Shown: piece after piece, positions 29,516 through 41,321 of the stretch
Layout of the letters: each line of letters begins with the position of its first letter
Numbering within the stretch: the stretch's first letter is position 1
Origin: Alopecurus myosuroides
Taxonomy: Eukaryota > Streptophyta > Magnoliopsida > Poales > Poaceae
Direction: 5' to 3'
Assembly (NCBI GenBank): GCA_028641055.1
Contig: CM054061.1
Location: 60,470,974 to 60,534,973 of the forward strand
DNA: 64,000 nucleotides
Position numbers and translations under genes: made by a program
The notes under the pieces: model-generated
What the model was told of the DNA's origin: nothing
The model's database searches: none
The model's input: only the letters and a program-made list of their open reading frames with translations

Positions 29516-32274
29516 ACATCCCAAAGCTTAGTTCCTACTCGTGCTCGAGTAGGTAAACGATAAAACACATAATTTTTGAGGTGACATGCTACCAACATGA
29601 ACTTGATAATCAATAATGTAAAAGCATATGTAAGCTGAGATCATAGAACTTCAACACAAGCATGATAAATAATTTTTTATTAATAAAGCATAGCAAACAC
29701 CTTGCATCATGAGAAGTAACCCAAATAAAAGATCATGAATAACAATGCATCAAAAGTTATACGTTTGTTTCAAGTATAGAGAAAGCATGGCAAAGTGATA
29801 GTTTGCTAGTCCTTGAGAGTGGGGCAAAACATAAATGCCATGACACCTTCAAAGTTTATGAGGAATACTATAACAAATAATTAGAGATCAAGCAATAACA
29901 CATCATGAATCAATTAATAATGTTTCTCGCATAAATGCACATTAAACTCAGAATGGCAACTATGCTCTCTCAACTGTGCATAAAGTTAGAAGATGGAGAC
30001 TCAACATAAAAGTTAAAGAAAGGCCCTTCGCAGAGGGAAGCATGGATCACTCATGTGCTAGAGATTTTATTTTATTAAACATAGGTATAAAATGTTTGAC
30101 ACTCCTCCCAACCATCTTACACAAACCATGGCTAACCGAATCCTCGGGTGCCTGCCAACAATCACATACCGTGGAGGAGTGTCTATTGTTAGGGAGGTGT
30201 ATACTTATGTCAACGAATGGTAAACAGAAAATACAATAGATCACAAGCCAACTAGACTTCACAAGAGCGGCTCCCATTTGAAGGACGCAACTGGTGTAGA
30301 GGGTCATCCCTCTTTCTCTTTTGTTTACACAAGTATGCTTTGACTGATAAATCATGGGCAAAAATAGTGAAGAGAATTTGTTCATATTAATTTGGGGCTG
30401 GGCACCCTGCTGCCAGCTCTTCTATCAATTGGATAAGCGGATGAAGCCACTAGTCTAGGGTGTGAAAGTCCAATCAACAAGCAATATTAAGATTCTCTAT
30501 TTACGTCCTCATGAGCTAAAACAAGAACACAAAACATGAGTATTTTTCTAAGGGTTTAAAGGTAACACATGAAAAATTTACTTTTGAGGGGCAGTTAAAT
30601 ACCACATGTAGGTAGGTATGGTGGACACATTTGGCATACTTTGGTTTTTTGGGAGTTGTATTGCACGAGTAGAGCTCATACTCAGTACAGGTGGAGGCTA
30701 CCAAAAGACTGGGAGCGACAAATAAAGAGAGAAATAATGGCCATAATCATGCATAGAGACATAAGCATCATTAATCAAAGCATAAGTGGTAACAAAAGTT
30801 CAAAAACTAAATGATCATAGAGGCTATTAGTGACTGGTTCATAGTCATAAACATGGCGTGAGCATGCGCCAAGTCAACCAAATAAAACATTCAAAGGAGA
30901 ACACCACAAATTTATGCTTCAATATGACAAGAACAACTCATGAGTTTTTCAATGGCACGTTAAACACTCTCAGCTATTTGAGGAAAATCATGCTACTAAA
31001 TAACCACTAGGCTTAAAAATTAAAATAACATATAGCATGATGTGAAAAAGTCTAGCCACAGTCCATACAAACTTCTATTTGCATCGTTTATAATTTTACC
31101 AAATGCAATAGTTTCTTTTCCCAACAAGCACCATACAAAATATGTTTTAACAAAAATCTCTAAATGATATAGAAAGAAAACATGAGAGTATTCACATAAC
31201 ACTACTAAAACTAACATCTATGAATAAGAGATGCAATGAAAACAAGAGCTAAGCAAGAATTTTTGCAGCTGCTAGAAGAAAAACTAAGAATACGAGCATA
31301 ACGAGTATTCAACCGAAAAAAGCGGAGAGTGTATCTCCCCCAAACAAGGATGCTAGGTTCCAATGATATTATTGCATAAAGGAAAACAAAAGAAAAGAAA
31401 ACGAAAAATTACAGACGCTCCAAGTAAATTTCATATGATGTGACCGAGTAAAAGTATAGTTTCACTAGAAGTGACATGATAAATGGTTGATGAAGAAGGG
31501 GATGCCTTGGGCATCCCCAAGCTTAGATGCTTGAATCTTCTTAGAACTTTCTGGAATGAACCACGGGGGCATCCCCAAGCTTTGACCTTGCACTCTTCTC
31601 GATCACATATATCACCCTCTTCTCTTGACCCTTGAAAACTTTCTTCACATCACACTCAAAGAGTAATTCGCATTAGAGGATTAGTGCAACAATACAAAAT
31701 CCATGGGTTCTATATGAGAACAAGTGTGATTGATACTTTTAAACATTAGCTACAACCACTGATGTTTCTTGATGCAAACAAGTCCACTTGACATCGTAAA
31801 AGAGAAAATGCAAGAAAATGGCAGAATCTGCCAAAACCAGAACAGTCTGTAAAGACGAATTTTTTCGTGGCACTTACGCGGCTCAAGTAAAAAAAAACTT
31901 AAAGAACAAAAAAGTTGAGGAATTAGCTGAGGAATAAGGAAAAAATCTGGTTATTCTGATCTTTCTGGATTTTTAACGATTTTTTATGGTGGACAGCAGA
32001 AATCTGCTTCCCTGCGCAGAATTCTCAAAACCAACTCCAACTTTCGTCAAAACTTTACTTGACACAACTAATACATGAAAATAAAGATACAAAGGAGTTT
32101 CTACAGAATTATACATCCCCTTGACTCAAACAAAAGAGAGAAAACAAAGCAAATATAATACCATGGGTTATCTCCCAAGAAGTTCTTTTCTTTAACGCCT
32201 TTTAGCTAGGCCCAGAAAAGTGGATTCAAGTATTTTCAACTGAAGAGGCATTTAAGTCAAGAGAAGGAAATTTC
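29516..32274 (-). mobile_element. E2 internal region without coding capacity
   Basis: AT-rich, no frame longer than about 115 codons and none with a retroelement motif. It contains the family-typical GGCATCCCCAAGCTT motif twice (near 31510 and 31568). I see no captured gene. Confidence 0.7.
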
Positions 32275-32805
32275 TCAAATGCATTGTATTTTATCTAAAT
32301 GTTTTTCAGATGTTCCTCTCTTAGAACTTTTGGGTTTACTATTCTCATCAAATAGATTCTCAGGAACAATCCAGTCAAAATTCTTTTCTTGGGATTCATG
32401 TAGTGCTATCAATTTAAAGGGAATTGGTATTTTATCCTCATTTTCATTTTTAGGTTCAGCTTTTTTGAGAGCACCAACAACATCTACACATGAGCCTAGC
32501 ATATTGAAACGATCGAACACTTTTCTAGCTTCTATAGCAACATCTCCGAATTATTTAAGCATGGTTTCTAAAATAAAATTTATTTTCTTGATGTCTTCAA
32601 TATTATTCAAGTTGAGGAACATATGATGCAATATGGGATGAAGGATAACAAACCTAGCTTCTAAAATGTGAATTAAAGAAGTTGCAGCTGTTTCATAATT
32701 ATGAGCAAGTTCTACTATGGATTTTTCCTCTAAATTTTCATGCTTACTAACATGATTAAAGAATTCTTTAACAGGTATCATTACCAAGTATAGAACCACT
32801 ACCAA
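32275..32805 (-). pseudogene. E2 gag-like remnant
   Basis: Two neighbouring minus-strand frames (32805-32551 and 32520-32275) give KEFFNHVSKHENLEEKSI, then VVEKKI-like helical text, then IPIPFKLIALHESQEKNFDW. They are separated by a short interruption and read as pieces of one helical, charged protein next to the primer binding site, where gag would be. I do not find a zinc knuckle. Assignment as gag rests on position and on the Athila context. Confidence 0.45.
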
Positions 32806-33000
32806 TTGGCTTTCACGGTAAACTTAGGAAGCAACATGATGAAGAAAAACAACAAGGTAATAAAAACAACAACTAGAATAAGAACTACTTTTTTGTGTGT
32901 TTTTGATATAGAGAAACAAACAAGATAAGATAAACTAAGCAAAACTAAAACAAAGTAAAGAGATTGGAAGTGAGAGACTCCCCTTGCAGAAATTCTCTTC

Positions 33001-33019
33001 CTCCCTGGCAACGGCGCCA
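33001..33019 (-). other. Primer binding site of E2
   Basis: Minus strand TGGCGCCGTTGCCAGGGAG, 10 bases inside the LTR edge. It is close to the complement of plant tRNA-Asp 3' ends, the primer reported for Athila elements. Confidence 0.85.
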
Positions 33020-33029
33020 GAAAACTTGT

Positions 33030-34636
33030 TGATGGCTAACGTTGGTAAACCCCAAGAGAAAGGTTGTGAAGAGTGCAGCGGCAAGTTTTCCCTTAGAAAA
33101 GAAACCAAGGTTGAATCAACCAATAGGAGGAAGAAGCAACTTCAGAAGGTTGATGAAGCTGAGATGGCAGAGCGCACTACCGGTTCAGCAGCAACATGGA
33201 ACCTACACAACACAATCAAATCACGTTGCCCCAACGAAGCAGTGAGGTTGTCAATCTCACCGGTTTTGCTGAAAACAAAGAGGTTAAACGTATGGTGTGA
33301 AAAACAGTATGAGAACAGTATGAAAACAGTAGCAGCTGTGTGAAAACAGTGGAAGCAGCGTGTGTATTATCAGTATGAGGAAAATGGACCGGGGTCCACA
33401 GTTCACTAGTGGTGTGTCTCCGTGAAAGATAAATAACATGTGTGGTGAAAAAATTATAGCAGGGCAATTGACAGAAATGAAGGCTGCACCATAGTGCATA
33501 TGCAAGACATAAAGATTAATATGTGATTCATGCGGGCATTACATCAAGATACATAGATCGTCATCCAACTGCATCTATGACTAATACTCCACCCTCCGGA
33601 TATCATCCGAACAAACATTGGATATAAGTTGCAAGCAATAGATAATCGCAGTAAGCAAAGTGTGTAATGTAAACAATAAAATCATCCTTAGACAAAGCAT
33701 TGTTGTTTTCCCCTAATGGCAACAGTACATCCTCCATCCTTCACGTTTCTGTCACTCGATCACAGATGGAAAGGAGGCATGAACCCACTATCGAGCATAA
33801 ATACCCCTCTTGGAGTTACTAGCATCTACTTGGCCAGAGCATCTACTAATAAAGGAGAGCATGCAAGATCATAAATAACATATACATGAAGATAACATGG
33901 TAGATTGATAATGAGAAGACATATCATTCAACATTTATCGGATCCCATCAAACATAACATGTAGCATTACATTAAGATGATCTCGATCATGTGAGGCAGC
34001 TCACGAGATCTAAACATGAGGAATAAAGTGGAGGAGACAATGATCTAGCTACTACTATGGACCCATAGTCCAGGGATTAACTACTCACGCATAATTTCGG
34101 AGGAGGGCATGGTGGTGTAGACCCCTTCGGCGATGAATTTTCCTCCCGGCAGGGTGCCGGGGAGTGCTCCATAACCCTCCAGATCTCGGGATGATGATGA
34201 CGGCAGCCTCAGGTGTTTCTCGAGAAAAAGTGGTATATTTTTAGGGTTAATATGTCAGGGGGATTATATAGACATAAGAGCGATGGAAGAGGGCACCCGG
34301 GGGGGGGGCAGACCACCCCCAGGAGCGGCTGGGGGGTGGGCGCCGCCCTATGGTGTGCCCCCTGTGGCCCCTCTCCGGGTCTCTTCGGGACTCCGTGGAA
34401 CTTTCGGGAATTCTAAGACTTCCGGGATTCGCATTTTCTAATTCAGAGAATATTTCCAGAACAACTTTTTTTAAACTAAAAACAGCATAAAACATGGAAC
34501 TCGCTCTATGGCATCTTGTTAATAGGTTAGTCCCAGAAATCGATAAAAATGACATAAAGTGTATAGCAAACATGTAAGAAACAACATGAAAACAACATAG
34601 AACATCAGAAATTAAGGATACATTTATGACGTATCA
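33030..34636 (-). repeat. E2 5' LTR
   Basis: 1607 bp from TGATGGCTAACG to GACGTATCA, directly followed by CCTAC (34637-34641). A run of G (about 34300-34310) and other small indels set it apart from the two 3' LTR copies. Confidence 0.88.
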
Positions 34637-34828
34637 CCTACTGATGACCCGGCTAAGAGAGGCTAAGCAGCCGACGAACTTTTGGATGTCCCTCAACTGA
34701 GTGGGCCGCTGCATGTTCTCGATGGCGGCGATTTTGTCCGGATTGGCCTCAATCCATCGCTCAGACATGAGGAAACGGAGGAGCTGGTCGGCTATAGCCT
34801 GAAGACGCATTTCTTCAGGTTGAGCTTT
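34637..34828 (-). mobile_element. E3 fragment: gypsy reverse transcriptase, thumb region
   Basis: On the minus strand the frame reads SERWIEANPDKIAAIENMQ, then RPTQLRDIQKFVGCLASLSR, the conserved stretch after the palm of gypsy RT. It starts with the E2 target duplication and ends with GCTTT (34824-34828), the E4 target duplication. It joins to 46641 across E4 and to 27912 across E2. Confidence 0.85.
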
Positions 34829-36183
34829 CGAAAGTAAAGTATGGGCGCCTAGAGGGGGAGTGAATAGGTGCTACGACCAATTTTAATTTTTATTTAACAA
34901 TTAGGCTTGACACAAAGGTAAATTCTCTAGATGATGCGACTACGGTGAATTTAGCTATATGACAAGGATAACAATCATCACAATGCAAGTAAGTAAAGGG
35001 AGTAAGGGAACAAGGTAACCAAAGTGAAACACACGAAGACACGATGTATTCCCGAGTTCCTCCTTGTTAAGGGAGTACGTCTCGTTGGAGGGGTGTGAGC
35101 TCGCCACGAAGGCCTACTCAACGCCACAAAGGCCTCACCCTATTCTCCGACGAACTCCGCCACAAAGGCCTAGTTCACCTTCCACTATTGAACCCCTTTG
35201 AGGCAGGGATCAAGTCCTTTAGAAACAACTTGGGGCACACACCCACAACCAAATTGGGGGCTCCCAACTCTTCTTGAATCACCAACAAGTAGCAAGATGC
35301 CTAGGTTCTCCACAAGAGGAAACCCTAGGCTAGATCCCTCTAGCTAGAGAGGGGCAAATGAAGAATGGGTTGGTGAAGATGTAGATCCGGGTCTTCTCCT
35401 TCAATCCTCCAAGTATCAACGAGTTTGGGTGGAGGGATTGAGAGAGATCTAACTTTGGAGGCTCAATAAATGCTTGACTTTAATGCTGGAGTGAGCTACC
35501 TCTTGGGGAAGAAGGGGATGGGGTATTTATAGCCCCCTCCCCAAACTAGCCGTTTTGACCCTTTTCGTGCCTAGCGGTACTACCGCTGGTGCCAGCGGTA
35601 CTACCGCTACCTGGGTATGCACGCGGTACTAGCGAGGCCCAGTCGCAGGGCGCAGGCGGTACTGCTGCTAAAGTACCGTGGTACTCCAGCAGCGGTACTA
35701 CCGCGAGTGCACCCCGGTACTACCGCTGGCCACTATCATCGAATAAATTTGAAGTGGCTGGCGGTAGTACTAGATCACTACCGCTCTATTACTGTGCGAC
35801 ACAGAGAGCAAAACTTAGCTGGCGGTACTACCGCTTCCTGTAGGGAGCGGTACTACCGCCAGCCATTACCAGTACTACCACTGAGCAAGGTTTTGCTCAA
35901 GATCAAAATGATTACAGCGGTACTACCGAGCCACTACCGCTTCAGTACCGGTGGAGACAGTACACATTTTTCTCCTGGCGGTACTAGGCGCGGTACTACC
36001 GCTGCCATGCCCGGTACTACCGCTGGACCAAAACAGGCTTGGTGGCTTTGTCTAGGAATTATCTTCACCTTTTTGGCGTCTAGTTGATATAACCTGAAGT
36101 ACTTGACGCACTGTTAGAAGCTTAGTGGTATTGTTATCAACTCCAAAACCTAAGAGAGATCAAAGATGCAAAATGCACTTTCA
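34829..36183 (-). repeat. E4 3' LTR with palindrome cluster
   Basis: 1355 bp. On the minus strand it starts TGAAAGTGCATTTTGCATC and ends CTTTACTTTCG (CA expected). At 35570-36030 it carries at least eight copies of GCGGTACTACCGC, each an imperfect palindrome with one central base, mixed with degenerate ones. Confidence 0.9.
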
Positions 36184-36196
36184 ATCTCCCCTTTTT
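36184..36196 (-). other. Polypurine tract of E4
   Basis: AAAAAGGGGAGAT on the minus strand, directly before the 3' LTR; plus-strand DNA synthesis primes here. Confidence 0.85.
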
Positions 36197-36590
36197 GGAG
36201 ATTGATGACAACACAACTAAGAGAGGTACAAAGAATTTGGACGAGCACTTTCGAGAGAGTGATACATAAGGAAAATTTTGCTTATGAGGCAAACTTTGTT
36301 CTCTTTTAAAAAGTGTGCGCCCCCTAACTCTTTGAAACCTAGCAAGGGTACAATAGATATGATAATATGAATGCTTGCTTAATGAATAAAGATAATAACC
36401 ATCAAATCCAAATCCATAACATCAAATGGTTCAAACACACAACTTAACACCAAATAGTTCAACACGAGCACACGCCACAAAGTTTGACAAACGCACAAAC
36501 CCAAGAAAATGAATCGGTCCTAATAGAATTCTCTCCCCTTTGGCATCAAGGCACCAAAAAGGGAAGAGGCGATGCTAACGTCCCTGGAGG

Positions 36591-38405
36591 TCACTCATCG
36601 GGGCTAGAAGTACTAGCAAGGCTTCCCTCATCCTCCGAGTCCACGTCTTCGACCTCCTCGTCAGTCTCACCATGAGTCCAAGGCTCGTGTGAAGTAGTAG
36701 CATCATCTAGAAGATCTGGATCAAAACATTTGTTCCCTTGCTTGGACTTCCACTCCACAGAACCCGTGATCTTGTCCTCAGACCCGGCACGAACAGGCAC
36801 CCCCAGATGGGCAAACCTGTCACGTGTAAGCTGTCGATCCTCCTTGCTACGGACATGAGCACGATAAGCCTTGTCCTCCATATCAACCTGGCGACAGAAG
36901 ATCTTCTTCAAAGTAGAGGTCATCCACTTGCGAAAGCTGTCCTTCTGAGCTCTCCCCTCCATCTCGAAATCCGAGTCACTCGAGCCATCAGTGTCCGGAC
37001 CAAGTAAAGGAGTGGCATGCTCTTGACACGGAGATCCTTGATGGCATGAGTCTTCAGTTCTCGGTCATTATCCAAGAGAGCATCAGCAAGCCGTGCATTG
37101 CGCCAAGTGGCGGAGATGAGCTTGTAGACCAAAGCATCAAATACAGGCACTCTCCTCTTCATTATGTAGTTGTACATCTCATTCCACAGAATGTCCATCA
37201 CATCTAGCCTCAGGCCATCACCACGACGCCTATGAGTGTACACCATCAAGTCAACAAGCGATCCATGTATTTGATCAAAGTTACCCACTCGTAGAGTCAA
37301 GGTGTTCCTGAAAATCTTGTGGAGAATATCATAGACAAGCAACAGATGCTTGGACTGACCAACCACAGCACGTCTAGGAATGTAGAGATCATACATCTCG
37401 GTGAGGGGAATGGACTTCTCCGGATAAGGAAGCCTGAAGTAAGTGGTGTGAGAATCAGCATCAGGGGTCTCTCCAAAGTCCTGCAAGCCCAGAATAGTGG
37501 CAAAGTGACTCCATGAAGCAGAGAACTTCTGATCCTTTGTCATCCAAGAGATCTTCCTCTCATAAGTGTTGAAGTACAGAGTGGCATAAAACTGGCCCAC
37601 AAGATGCTCATCATAGTCCTCGTTGAGCTCAATGAAATCCATAAGCCCAAATTCTTCACAAATCTCTAGGGCTTCACCAAAATAGTCCATCTTGGATCTC
37701 ATATATGCAACATTGATCGAGAACTGAGTAACCACCTTATTCTTGTTGAGTGGGTACTCCTCATAGAAGATCCTCTCCTGAAAATGAGTCCAGAAACACT
37801 CATTTTCTTTAGCTTCCCTAGGATGATTATAGGGATTGGTCCTCCTTTCCCTCCGGAACTGCTCATCTAACATGTTAACCACGGACTTGTCACGAGCTGC
37901 CTTGGATTTCATGTTGATAGACCTCTGTCTCCCTGTCAAGTTTCCCTATGGCATAACCTCTGGGGCTTCATCTTCCATGGGGTTCTTACGACCTCTCTTT
38001 GCCACACGCTTGCGACCTCCACCCTTGGAACCACTAGCACCTGCTCCTAAGAAAGCAATAGGTGGAAAGCACAAGATAAGCGAAACCTCAATCAAAAAGA
38101 TCTGCGAGAAGGAATCAAACTAGAACTCCAAAATGTTTCAGTCTCCAGGAAGCGGTTGTACCACTTGGGGGCCACGGTAGTACCGCTGGTGACAGCGGTA
38201 GTACCGCTGCTGGCGGATTTGACCATGGCGCCAAAGGAACTACCAAATCGATCACACAAGGCAAAACACAAGGAGTGCTAATATGATTTCATCTACAAAG
38301 GGAACACTACGAACTGCCCCTAGACTAGGAGATCTCTAGACCCTAGGAATCGTCATCTCTCAAGATTTCTTGAGGGAGAGAGAGAGGAAGGGTACCAGAG
38401 CTCAT
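36591..38405 (-). pseudogene. E4 extra ORF downstream of pol, apparently spliced, function unknown
   Basis: A long frame (37939-36920) plus a frameshifted acidic tail (36962-36591) encode about 450 residues. Upstream the frame continues through a TAG (37946-37948) into a Gly-rich and basic N-terminus (GGGRKRVAKRGRK, possible nuclear signal). It then appears to join by a GT..AG intron (38395-38047) to a tiny exon at 38405-38396 (ATGAGCTCTG); the joined frame stays open. The body (FYATLYFNTYERKISWMTKD, RMPLLYLVRT region) resembles the domain called 'putative plant transposon protein' in plant databases; I am fairly but not fully sure. It is neither gag nor pol. SIRE elements carry an extra ORF here, sometimes called env-like, but I see no signal peptide or membrane segment. 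Confidence 0.6.
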
Positions 38406-38599
38406 CGTCGAGGAGGAGGAGTTGGGAGTGGTCCCCGGGCGTTCTCCGGCGAGAGAGGAGCGTTAAAGGACCAGAGGGAGCCCTCCCCGGTGAACTGAAG
38501 GCTTGGCAGCAGCGAGATCCGAAGTGGGGAGGAGATGAGGGATAGTGGGGGGTTATGAGGGTAACCCCCGTTTCCCAGATCTCTTTTATCCCCACTGAT

Positions 38600-38815
38600 T
38601 TTTGCCGCAGCGGTAGTACCGCTACGCTCAGCGGTAGTAGCGCCCACCTGGTACTGCTTGGGCCAAGAGGTAGTACCGTTGCCGAGTCTGTGCTGGGCAC
38701 GAACTCCTACAGCGGTAGTACCACTAGGGTCCAACGGTAGTACCGTGCGCTGGGTACTACTGTCAACTACAGCGGTAGTACCGCTCGTAACTGGCGGTAG
38801 CACCGCTAGCCAAAA
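38600..38815 (-). repeat. Palindrome cluster upstream of the E4 extra ORF
   Basis: About seven AGCGGTAGTACCGCT-like units, some degenerate, just before the GC-rich leader of the extra ORF. Two more lie at 38160-38210 inside its predicted intron. The central base is G on the plus strand, so the units are in the reverse orientation to those in the LTRs. Confidence 0.85.
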
Positions 38816-39320
38816 CTTTGTTTCACCAAGGGATCAAAGAGATTGAAAATTTCAGACAGAGAAATGTCTAAGGAGGAATTGTTTGGGCTAGGGATTAGAA
38901 CACCAGCTGAGATGGTACTACACACTCCAACTTTTGCAAACAAACTCAAAAATCAAATAAGGAAAAGAGGGAGTGTGATTCCCAAACCAACACCAACACA
39001 ACAAAACACAAAACAACACAACGAAAACACCACAATTAAAACCAAAACAAGAACCAACTCTTCAAGAGAAGACGTTGGTGGCCTAAGCCACCATGTAAGA
39101 CATCATGGTATGTTACCGCGAAGATATATCTTGGGTACATTGCCAATTCTCGACATTGAAGCTCACAATTCAACATTAGAAAAAGAGATATAACAATCAT
39201 TATTTGCTTTGGGCATAATGGGGGAGGGAGAACCCAATGTGTTAGGATGACACTCCCCCTATGTCCATGCCTACACCTAAGCTCAAACACGTTTCATATA
39301 TAGGGGTGTGTGCAAGATCC
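38816..39320 (-). other. E4 non-coding stretch between RNase H and the extra ORF
   Basis: About 500 bp, A-rich on the plus strand (38940-39060), with no supported ORF. Confidence 0.5.
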
Positions 39321-41312
39321 TCAAGTCAAACTCCTAGAATCAATGACATTTAGTTCATTCCTCAAGAAGAAGAATCTTGCATCGTCGAGTGGCTTCGTGA
39401 AAATATCCGCAAGATTGTCCTTGGTTGGCACATAAGATAGAGCAATATCCTCTCTTGCCACATGGTCTCGGATGAAATGATGGTGAATCTCAATGTGCTT
39501 CGTTCTTGTATGTTGCACGGGGTTGTAGGCAATCTTGATGGCACTTTCATTGTCACACAAAAGAGGCACCTTATCCATATGAACTCCATATTCCTTGAGA
39601 GTTTGCCTCATCCATAGCAATTGAGTGCAAGCACTTGCGGAAGCTACATACTCGGCTTCGGTGGTGGAGAGAGATATGCAATTTTGCTTCTTGGAAGACC
39701 AACTCGCCAAGTACCTACCAAGAAATTGGCAAGCCCTGGAAGTAGACTTCCTATCATCTTGATCACCTGCCCAATCGGAATCTGTGTAGCCCTTGAGAGA
39801 AAATTGTGCCCCCTTTGGGTACCACAAACCAAATCTTGGGGCATGAACCAAATAACGAAAGATCCTATGGACCGCCATCAAATGGCTTTCCTTAGGATCC
39901 GCTTGATACCTTGCACACACACCTACACTCAAAACGATATCGGGCCTAGATGCACAAAGATAGAGCAAAGAACAAATCATAGAACGATACATCTTTTGGT
40001 CCACATATTTACCCTTCAGATTACTTGATAGGTGGCACTTGACTTGCATAGGAGATGTCTTGATCTTTGCATTTAGGAAGTTAAACCTCTTGATCATGTC
40101 TTGGGTATACTTGGCTTGAGAAATGAAAGTCCCACGAGCCAATTGCTTTATCTCAAAGCCAAGGAAGAATTTAAGCTCACCCATCATAGACATCTCGAAC
40201 CTGTCAGTCATAAGCTTAGAGAAATCATTATTGAAAGCTTGGTTAGTTGAGGCAAAGATAATATCGTACACATAGAGTTGGCATATGAAAATCTCTCCAT
40301 TTACTCTCTTGGTGAAGAGAGTGGGGTCGATCTTCCCAACTTCGAAACCACGGTCATCCAACAATTCTCTAAGGTGCTCATACCAAGCACGGGGTGCTTG
40401 TTTGAGACCATAGAGAGCTTTGTCAAGTTTGTAGACATGGTTAGGAAAGTTGAGATTCTCGAACCCTGGAGGTTGCTTCACATATACTTCCTCCTTTAGT
40501 GGACCATTCAAGAAAGAACTTTTGACATCCATTTGTTACAACTTGAAATTATGAGAAGAAGCATAAGCAAGGAGGATACGGATGAACTCAAGGCGAGCCA
40601 CAGATGCATAGGTTTCATCAAAGTCAATGCCTTCAACTTGAGTGTAACCTTGAGCAACCAATCTTGCCTTGTTCATTATGAAAATTCCATGCTCATCTTG
40701 CTTGTTCTTGAAAATCCACTTAGTGGCAATAACATTGTGGCAATCTTTGGGCTTCTCAACCAATCTTCAAACTTTATTGCGCTCAAAGTTATTGAGCTCA
40801 TCATGCATAGCTTCAACCCAATCGGAGTCCTCAAGAGCTTGAAACACTTTCTTTGGTTCTACCATAGAGATATGAGCTTGATGCTCACTAAAATGTGTCA
40901 ATTGCCTTCTTGTGGATCTTCTAGCTTGAATATCTTCCAAGACCTTGTTGTCTTGGGCATCAATATGCTTCAAAGCTCTTCTTATCCTTTTGACACGACG
41001 GGCTTCGATCTCCGCATTATTGCGCGGAGGGATAACTTGATCATATTGATCATTTGGGTCCCCATCTTGACCATCTTGGCCTTGATCATCATCATCATCA
41101 ACAACAACAATATCTTCAACACTAGCTTCAACATGAGGAGAGGATGAAGAGGATGGTGAATCTTGGCCTTGACCTTGACTAGCATGAATGATAGGAGTGG
41201 ATGAAACTTGCGTAGTAACTTGGTCAATAAGAGGAGGGTCTTCAACATGTTCTTGGTTAGGTGAAGCACTTGGCTCCTTGGCTTGCTCTTCTATTGTAGA
41301 GGAGGGCTCCAC
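39321..41312 (-). pseudogene. E4 reverse transcriptase and RNase H
   Basis: Three minus-strand pieces (41312-40767, 40763-40536, 40532-39321) cover an acidic linker, RT start (ALEDSDWVEAMHDELNNFE), [57 protein letters not shown] and [15 protein letters not shown]. RNase H follows with [29 protein letters not shown] and [14 protein letters not shown], ending [10 protein letters not shown]. The active site reads [10 protein letters not shown]: the first Asp of YVDD is Tyr (codon 40266-40268), which should abolish polymerisation. Stops at the piece boundaries break the frame twice more. Pol of copia type, out of work. Confidence 0.88.
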
Positions 41313-41321
41313 TTGAGTAGA

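Larger units (their letters stand above)
15987..29745. repeat. Tandem duplication, unit 2
   Basis: Direct copy of 2228-15984. About 15 substitutions were noticed in the 11.9 kb of E1 sequence, against about 50 in the 1.6-kb E2 LTR. Unit 2 runs on into the rest of E2, so its right edge is the original sequence and its left edge is the new junction. Confidence 0.93.
27913..34636 (-). mobile_element. E2: Athila-type (Sabrina/WHAM-like) non-autonomous Ty3/gypsy element
   Basis: 6724 bp with 3' LTR at 27913-29515, internal region of 3.5 kb, primer binding site at 33001-33019 and 5' LTR at 33030-34636, flanked by CCTAC on both sides. LTRs start TGATAC and end GCCATCA on the minus strand. The LTR style, the CCCCAAGCTTAG motif in the internal region and the primer binding site fit the Triticeae Sabrina/WHAM group of Athila elements. 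The internal region has no protease, RT or integrase, only a gag-like remnant, so it depended on proteins from relatives. Confidence 0.88.

Noticed and set aside
2228..29745. Two independent E1 insertions instead of a duplication
   Set aside because: Both copies share the same insertion point in E3, the same 23-bp slice and the same adjoining E2 LTR and internal stub.
36920..37939. Env glycoprotein in E4
   Set aside because: Position fits the env-like ORF of SIRE elements, but no signal peptide, membrane helix or furin-type site is visible; I left the function open.
39621..40028. Plus-strand frame opposite copia RNase H
   Set aside because: Shadow of the minus-strand RT-RNase H coding region.
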